Shown here one piece after another: positions 57,799-64,000 of a DNA stretch of 64,000 bases (within the stretch, counting starts at the first letter, position 1; each line of letters opens with the position of its first letter). Below the pieces are notes generated by a model. That model was not told the origin of the DNA and did not search any database. It was given only the letters and a program-made list of their open reading frames with translations. Both the position numbers and the translations under genes were made by a program. Source of the stretch: Adiantum capillus-veneris (lineage: Eukaryota; Streptophyta; Polypodiopsida; Polypodiales; Pteridaceae); the NCBI GenBank assembly GCA_014529385.2, contig CM043949.1, forward strand, positions 149,153,850 to 149,217,849, in the 5' to 3' direction.

Positions 57799-58380
57799 GT
57801 GGACCTAGACCTTATGTTCTTACTGGATGACTCTTTAGAAGGGTTCTCAAACAAAGACGCTAAGGATACTAATCAATCCAGATTCATGCATGAGCCAGTT
57901 TGTTCAGATGCAGTAGATGATGACCTTATGCAGTTGTTAGATGATGCACTACTTGATTTTGAGCCTCTACGAGATAGAGGATTGTTTTCTGATGCATCTT
58001 TTGAGCCTAATGAAGAGGATTTTACCAAAGACTTGATGTATTTAGATATGCATGATTGGGATTCCAATACTAGTGAGAGTGAAGGTGAAATGCCAATGCT
58101 TTTACCTGTGATTGGAACAACAATTGGATGAGCCAGTTGCACAGGGGATATGGCAGTATCTGATGCTATATGGGATCTGATTTTACCCTATGATGTAGGG
58201 GATTTTGAGCTAGCTTTTGACCCAGAAGGTGACAGATATATGTATGATCCTGGGCAATTGACTTATATGCCATATGATCTAGGCGGTGTTCATGAAGATT
58301 TGTGGGATAATGTATGTTTATGCTGTGATGATTGGAAATTCTTGTATATTCCCTATGATCCTGGAGGATGGTTCAAATAA
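57799..58380 (+). pseudogene. Second repeat-rich acidic ORF of the non-autonomous element
   Basis: One frame, broken by a TGA at 58129, spans the region. An acidic-hydrophobic motif occurs twice: DLDLMFLLDDSLEGF (57805) and DDDLMQLLDDALLDF (57916). After the stop a second motif family appears: ILPYDVGDFE, YMPYDLGGVHE and YIPYDPGGWFK, with a further FPFDPRGLLK in another frame near 58410. Acidic residues mixed with Leu/Phe resemble activation segments of transcription factors, but that is only a likeness. The function is unknown. Confidence 0.5.
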
Positions 58381-59025
58381 TGCTCACCGTGGGACAGATG
58401 ATTAGTTTCCCATTTGATCCTAGGGGACTATTAAAGTCCAAAGTTGCTGATTTGAAGAGTACCAGTTATATGTTGTAGCAGGTTGCATGGTACAAGGTTT
58501 TGTTTCTTGGATTACGCTAAGTCATAAGAGTTTTCGGTTATGCAGTCAATAAGATTACATGGCTGGCTTCCAGTTGACTTCTTTGGATAATTGATGAAGT
58601 ATCTTCACATCTATTGAGCTAGTTCTGCTAGCAGAACTTGAAGTAAAGGACTTGACGGCCGTTCCGTGTGCACACTGAGTAAGGCATACTTGAGCTTGAC
58701 AGGGTTCCTTAAAGAGAGCTTAATGGTCAAGCCGTGTGCATCATTAACTCGAGCACTTGAGTCTGGCGGGGTTCACTAAACAAGTTATCCATGATTGAAT
58801 GCTTTGAAGATACGACAGATATGGTTCAAAGACTTTTGATGGGCAGCTACCTAATGCTTAAGCTAGAACATTGATGATAGGATATAAGCCTTATTTCATT
58901 TTTTTTGGGTAAGTTTCCTAGTTACGGGAGTCTGATGATGGAAATAAGTTAAGGTACCTTTAGCAGATACAGATTGACGTGCAGTTGGCAGAGACCAGAG
59001 GCTGTGCAGGTTCAGGGGGGGTGGA
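58381..59025 (+). other. 3' interior of the non-autonomous element
   Basis: No frame of note. CTTGA(S)(T/C)(T/C)GGCRGGGTTC-type phrases recur near 58690 and 58755, each followed by a similar GTGCA..A sequence, a short diverged duplication. It ends in the polypurine tract (59013-59025). Confidence 0.6.
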
Positions 59026-59629
59026 TGTCGTGCACCTCCGCTTCCATGAAGAGAAAAAGAGCAGAGAAATGCAAGCTAAGCTTCTTTGAAGCCTACACAT
59101 TTAGTGAGCAGTGATGAAGGCTTGATAACAGGTCAAGTTTAATGATTAATGTATGTCAGACGCGGAATCAAAGAGCCAACTGATGCCTTAATGATGCTAA
59201 AAAGGACTATGCTTGAAGTGAGCACAAGTGGGATATTATGATCTAGAACTGTAGTTCTTGAAGTTCTCTACCGGCCTGTCTTTACACCTCGTCGATTGGA
59301 GCTACGGTGAAGAAGTTATGGCAGTTTAAAGTTCAAGTCGATTGCAGATGTGTACTGGATTGGGCAACTGCAGCTGAGGTGACAGAGATGAAATGAATGC
59401 ATGGGCCTAAAGTGCTCACTTTGTGGAGCGCATCGGTATTTTCAGATCAGTGATCAGAGTCTCGGTCGCCAAGATATTAGCCGTTAAAGATTCACCGGGG
59501 GCCAGATCCGTACCAGTTCGTTCCGCTTGATGGGAGTGCCATTTGGGAATTTTACAGCCTCGACATGGTTTGTATGCAGTTTAAGAAGTCCAATGGGATT
59601 TACGGCTTGGCAGGCAGACTCCGGTGTTA
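59026..59629 (+). repeat. Non-autonomous element 3' LTR
   Basis: About 604 bp, starting TGTCGTGCACC, partner of the split left LTR. The exact right edge is uncertain; homology with the left copy ends at about this base. Confidence 0.85.
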
Positions 59630-60348
59630 GTTGTTGGCTCGCTGAGCTGGGTAATTTTTGCATTATTTGGGATGCTGTTATGGACAATAAGATTCTCGAA
59701 GATATTGTTAGTCAAGGCTTACTGGAGAAAAATATCGTGCTTGACATTGCTTGGCCGAATTGTATACTAAATGTGGTGCCGTTATGAAAGCACGAAAGGT
59801 TCCCGATGAGCTCTTTGTCCGAATGTCGTCACGTAGAGCATGTTGATTGCGGGATTTGTTCAAGTAATGCTGAGAAAATCTTGTGCTTGGAAATGCTTGG
59901 CCGACATGCATACGGAGTGAGGCCGCCCAAAGGCAACCAAATTAAAAGATCCATTCAATGTCCGCCCAAAATGGGTTAAGTGAGTGTAAAAACAAAAGAA
60001 AATAAGGAAGGCCATAGCATTGCAGCGAGCAGAGAACCCAGGGGAAGAAAAAAAAGGCTTGCGCCCACTAACGGAGGCCGAGGACAAGGACGTCAGTGAA
60101 GTGAAGAACGAAAGCAACGACAGGGCGCTCTTGTTTGGGGCCATTTGCAACAGATTTCGAGCACGTCACCCAAGACAACGACCACATCATCGGCGCCGTT
60201 CTCACAACGACGGCGTCGTCATTGCATAAATTTAAAGAGGGGCATAAGAAACGAGTTGAAGACGGGGAAATAGGGCATTCAAAGCATAACGAAGGGGAGA
60301 CAACGAGGGCAAGGACGAAAAGAAGAAGGGAGCAAGGGCAAATCTCCC
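59630..60348. other. No gene recognised
   Basis: Short open frames without recognisable domains. Confidence 0.5.
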
Positions 60349-60498
<150 letters not shown>

Positions 60499-60719
60499 GG
60501 AAGCTTTCTCTCGTTCTCGGCAAGCAAGGAGTGGTGAAGGTGGAAGAAGATCTTGGAAGCAACTCAAAGAGAAGGTGTTCGATCTCTCTCTCTCTCTCTC
60601 TCCCTCTCTCTCTCTCTCTGTGTCTCTCTCTGGTTCTCGGTGAGCAAGAAGCTTGTCGAGTCTTGCCCAAGCCAAGGCGAGAAGGGGATTCTCAGGAAAG
60701 CTTGGTCGCAAACCAAGGC

Positions 60720-60960
60720 AAAGCTTGAGAGGGTATTGTCGAGGTTAAAGCAAGCAAGGAAGCGAAGCTTGAGAGGATATTGTCGAGGTTAAAGCAAGCA
60801 AGCAGAGCTTGATAAGGGTAATCTTGTCGAGGAAAGCAATCAAAGTGAAGCTTGTCAAGACAAGCAAGCAAGGAGAAGAAGCGAGCTTGGTCGAAGCAAG
60901 CAAGGGAGTAAAATTGTCGAGGGAAGCAAGCAAGAAGGGGAAGAAAGCAGGAGAAGGCAT
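60720..60960. repeat. Degenerate GAAGCTTG / AAGCAAGCAAG minisatellite
   Basis: Two good units (AAGCTTGAGAGGRTATTGTCGAGG with AAGCAAGCAAG, about 47 bp each, from 60722) are followed by progressively diverged ones to about 60960. All are purine-rich on the plus strand. Confidence 0.8.
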
Positions 60961-61988
60961 GCACAGTAAACAAGGCAAGGTAAGAAGCAAGAGAACATCA
61001 CAACGCAGGCAAAGCAAGGGTTAAAGCATCATATAGCAATTGAAGAGAATGGAAGTTAAGCCAGTCCAAAGCATAAAGAGAAGGCAATTGCATTACAATT
61101 TGTGATAATTGAAGATTGATGATCGAGGTAGTGGACTGAATTGAAGCTTGCAGAATCCATGGGGCAATTGAAGCAGTTGAAGTAGCAGAAGAGAATTTTT
61201 ATCATCGACATCAGTCCGAAGATTTATTAAGCATTTTCTTAAGTGCGGTGTTGTTAACGGCCCGGTTAATCTTGTAAACGGGAGTTTAAACTCCTAGTTA
61301 GCAGATGACCCAAGTGACGGTGCTGTTGACAGCCCTCCTTGGCTAGTACCAAACATATTAATCGGTTAACAACCTTTGAATTTTGGAACCTTAGCATTTT
61401 GGAAGTCTTAATGGGCTGAACCTTAGGGTCTTTTTAGCCCTTTTTTGCACATGGATCTTTTGCAGATGGCCCCCCCTTTGGATCCCTATTTTCCCTCCTT
61501 TGGATCCCTACTGTGGCCGGTCTGCTAGCTTAACCAATATTCTAGCCTTTTCTCCTTTGGCACTTCCCCACATTAAATGATCAGTTTAATATGAGAAAAT
61601 CATTTAGGAGAATTAGATATTGATTATTATGACATTACCTCTCTCTTGAAATCATAGTCGTCCTAGACTATGGTGTAGAGAAGATAAAGCATATTCATGA
61701 GTCCTTTTCTTAGCGGGTAGAGGATCCCTATGTTACCCTACGACATCATTCCACAATGGCTGACTAGTCCATTTGGCGCTTTAGAGCCTTAGGTTTCCGC
61801 ACGCATGTCTGCACATTAGTCCTATCAGTCTTCCATAGTAGAGTGACAAGCTCTACTTGGTGTTTAGGCGACGTCGTCTCTGCAAACTTGATCTAAGGAT
61901 GCATACTACATTTTTGTGCACAATAAAGAAAAAGAGAGAGTCTTATAAGACAAAAACTTTGTTCATTTTTAACATTTTGTACATTTGC
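60961..61988. other. Probable 3' flank or LTR of gypsy D, not resolved
   Basis: The 3' LTR of gypsy D should begin near or below 61980 on the minus strand, but its partner lies outside the window, so its limits cannot be drawn. A phrase GGATCCCTAYTTTCCCTCCTTTGGATCCCTA near 61480-61510 is a short tandem repeat. Confidence 0.4.
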
Positions 61989-62561
61989 TTACTCTTGGGA
62001 AGCATTGTAAGTATTGACAAGGTTTAGGTTATCCTTTAATTGTATGCCTTGCATCCATCTAGCATCTTCAAAAGGATAATTCTTAAACTTAATAAGATAT
62101 CGTCGGATAGTCTTACCGCCTCTTAGTACCTTGTCTTCATGTCGGAGAATGGACTCAGGCTGCAGCACCTCCTCTTGGTCCTCGATCTCCGGCGGGTCTT
62201 CAATAGTTGGTTCTTGATGTGGCTCTCCTTTGTAAGGCTTTAATAGGCTCACATGGAAAGCATTGTGTATGAGCCAATGATTGGGCAACTTGAGTTGATA
62301 GGCCATCTCATTGATTTGCCTAAGAATCTGAAAGGGACCATAGTACCTTTTTGCTAGTTTAGCATAGTACTTTTGGTGGCCCGTAATCATTTTCTTTAAA
62401 GGCTTGGGCCCTTCTGTGCTTGTCAGCAGCAGAATTTTGCCTTTGCTGTGAGATAGAGATAGCATCCTTAATCTCTTGAAAAGATTCTTGTGGGTCTCCG
62501 CTAGCACTGACGACCTTCCCATGTACCTTAAGTAGCAAGGGACTTTTTGATCTTCCCTCAA
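61989..62561 (-). pseudogene. Gypsy D integrase tail and chromodomain
   Basis: The frame reads KYYAKLAKRYYGPFQILRQI and YQLKLPNHWLIHNAFHVSLL, the region after the integrase core. It ends with a chromodomain: EDKVLRGGKTIRRYLIKFKN, then YPFEDARWM. A chromodomain at the pol end defines chromoviruses and helps direct integration to marked chromatin. One of the aromatic-cage positions is Phe (LIKFKNY) where Trp is usual. The frame is shifted relative to the integrase core; the shift lies between 62359 and 62561. Confidence 0.88.
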
Positions 62562-63429
62562 TTACCTCGAAAGGTGCTTTTCCGGTGGAAGTATGTACAA
62601 TGTTATTGTAAGCATACTCCACTAAGGGTAAGTACTTCTCCCATTGAGATCTTTGATCTACTTCCGTTACATATGCTTTTAGTAGATCGAGAATTGGTAG
62701 GTTAGCTATTTCACTTTGGCCATCCGTTTGTGGATGATAGGCCGAAGAGAAGTTTAGCCTTGTCCCTAAATTCTCAAAGAGACCCTTCAAGAAATTATTG
62801 GTCATTCTAGGATCTCTATCAGACACTATGGACATTGGCAAGCCATGGTACTTGAAAAATTGTGAAAGGAAGAGGGTTGCCATTTGATGGGCTTTGATAG
62901 TCTTTTTGACAGGTATGAAATGAGCTTGTTTATTGAACATGTCTACTATCGTCCATATTCCTGTATTCCCATGGATAGACTTAGGCAATCCAAAGATAAA
63001 ATACATGGATATGCTCTTCCATGGTGAATTAGGGATTGGCAAGGGTTGAAGCAATCCAAGTTGCTTCCCTCTATCAAATTTTGTCTTTTGGCAAACCACA
63101 CATTTAGAAACATACTCTTGTATGTTCACTTTCATGGTAGGCCAATAGAAATATGTTTCAATTCCTTTTAAGGTAGAATGAATCCCTCTATGCCCCCCAT
63201 ACGGTGGAGCATGAGATTCATACATTACTTTCTCACGTAGTGAGTTAGTAATGCATAGTCTATTGCCATAGAGAAGATAACCATCTTGTAAGGTAAATGG
63301 TTCTTCTTTCTTCCCCAATGCAAGGGCTGAAATCACATCTCTAAAATCGGGATCAATAGCATACTCATCTATCATTGAAGATAGATCATTGTGAGTTGCT
63401 ATGGAAACCGCATGCACTCTCGGACATCT
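62359..63429 (-). pseudogene. Gypsy D integrase
   Basis: The HHCC finger has HAPPYGGHRGIHST and CVVCQKTK. The core has SISMYFIFGLPKS, where the first catalytic Asp is replaced by Tyr. It continues TIVDMFNKQAHFIP, IVSDRDPRMT (second Asp), YHPQTDGQSEIAN (Glu kept), WEKYLPLVEYAYNN and GKAPFEVIEG. The loss of the first Asp alone should abolish integration. A TGA at 63430 separates it from the RNase H in the same frame. Confidence 0.9.
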
Positions 63430-64000
63430 TCAGAGTGCATCATCTACTTGATTATGCTTGCCAGCAATGTGAGCAATATGAAAATGAAATTGCGAAAGGA
63501 AATTTTCCCACCTCATTTGTTTGTCGGAGAGCTTGGTCTGCGTCATGAAGTACTTAAGACGTTGGTGATCCGTTCGCAGAATGAAAGGAGTCCCCAATAA
63601 ATAGTGCTTCCATGAGTCTAAGGCATGTAGAACTGCAAGGAGTTCCTTTTCATATATGCCTAGAGGTTGATCAACAGGGTCGAGCCTTCGACTCTCATAG
63701 CCTATGGCATGCCCTTCTTGGAGTAAAACAATGCCAAGGCAATCACCACAAGCATCACATTGGACCTCAAATGGTTTTAAAAGATCCGGTAGTGTAAGCA
63801 CAGGTTGAGAGATAAGCTTTTCGAAAGCATTGTTCTCCTTAGCAGACCATGTATACCTAACTCTTTTCTTTGTTAGATCATGTAATGGTCCCGGAATTTG
63901 TGAGAACTTTTCTATGAAGCGTCTATAGTATGCACACATACCTATAAAGCTTCTTGATTCATGAAGACTCCTTGGTTTAGGATATCCTTTTATTACCTCT
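63430..64000 (-). pseudogene. Gypsy D RNase H, continuing past the window
   Basis: The frame reads CAYYRRFIEKFSQIPGPLHDL (RT tail), KPFEVQCDACGDCLGIVLLQ (Asp), YEKELLAVLHALDSWKHYLLG (Glu) and FILRTDHQRLKYF (Asp), ending HIAGKHNQVDDAL. The RT, protease and gag should lie to the right of the window. The sequence from 63940 to 64000 is consistent with RT in another frame. Confidence 0.88.

Larger units (their letters stand above)
43314..59629 (+). mobile_element. Non-autonomous LTR element (host of the copia and CACTA)
   Basis: After removal of the nested copia (43450-56893) the element is about 2.9 kb. It has direct LTRs of about 570-600 bp that start TGTCGTGCA, and a polypurine tract CAGGGGGGGTGGA directly before the right LTR (59026). 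The interior encodes no gag, RT or integrase but holds acidic, repeat-rich frames. No target duplication is seen (CACGG left, GTTGT right). Left LTR pieces: 43314-43449 and 56894-57334. The LTR start and polypurine tract match those of gypsy C, so mobilisation by a gypsy-type relative is likely. Confidence 0.8.

Overview
The window looks like nuclear DNA of a land plant with a large, repeat-rich genome. Every recognisable coding region belongs to a transposable element: Ty3/gypsy, Ty1/copia, LINE, CACTA (En/Spm) and hAT families of plant type. They are separated by AT-rich DNA and microsatellites. I recognise no host gene, tRNA, rRNA or CRISPR array. The species cannot be told from the sequence.

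Left half (1-28.7 kb). A truncated copia relative (845-1721) and a pair of direct repeats (2990-3340, 4656-4895) lie in AT-rich DNA. A decayed LINE ORF2 (from about 6790) is split at 8822 by gypsy element A (8828-27707, minus strand, target duplication TACAT). The LINE resumes at 27713 and ends in a short A-tract near 27836. Element A carries gag, protease-RT, integrase and an extra 3' ORF. It is itself interrupted by gypsy element B (14880-23462, minus strand), which has two RNase H domains and, upstream of gag, two related small ORFs.

Middle (28.5-43.3 kb). Gypsy element C (28676-36714, plus strand) sits inside an inverted-repeat element; a sister copy at 42814-43030 shows the empty-site layout. 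A decayed hAT transposase (39117-41150, minus) lies beside a CA microsatellite.

Right half (43.3-64 kb). Three insertions are nested. A non-autonomous LTR element (43314-59629, plus) carries repeat-rich acidic ORFs and no gag or pol. A copia element (43450-56893, minus, target duplication AAAAG) entered its 5' LTR. A CACTA transposon (45664-53347, target duplication TTT) then entered the copia RT. The CACTA is the youngest and best preserved: its six-exon TNP2-like transposase and three-exon TNPA-like protein both read through with consistent splice phases. The window ends inside a chromodomain gypsy element (D, minus).

The older elements are decayed, and nearly all their isolated in-frame stops sit where a Gln or Arg codon with one C-to-T change would explain them. 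This is what long-term methylation of silenced plant repeats is expected to leave.
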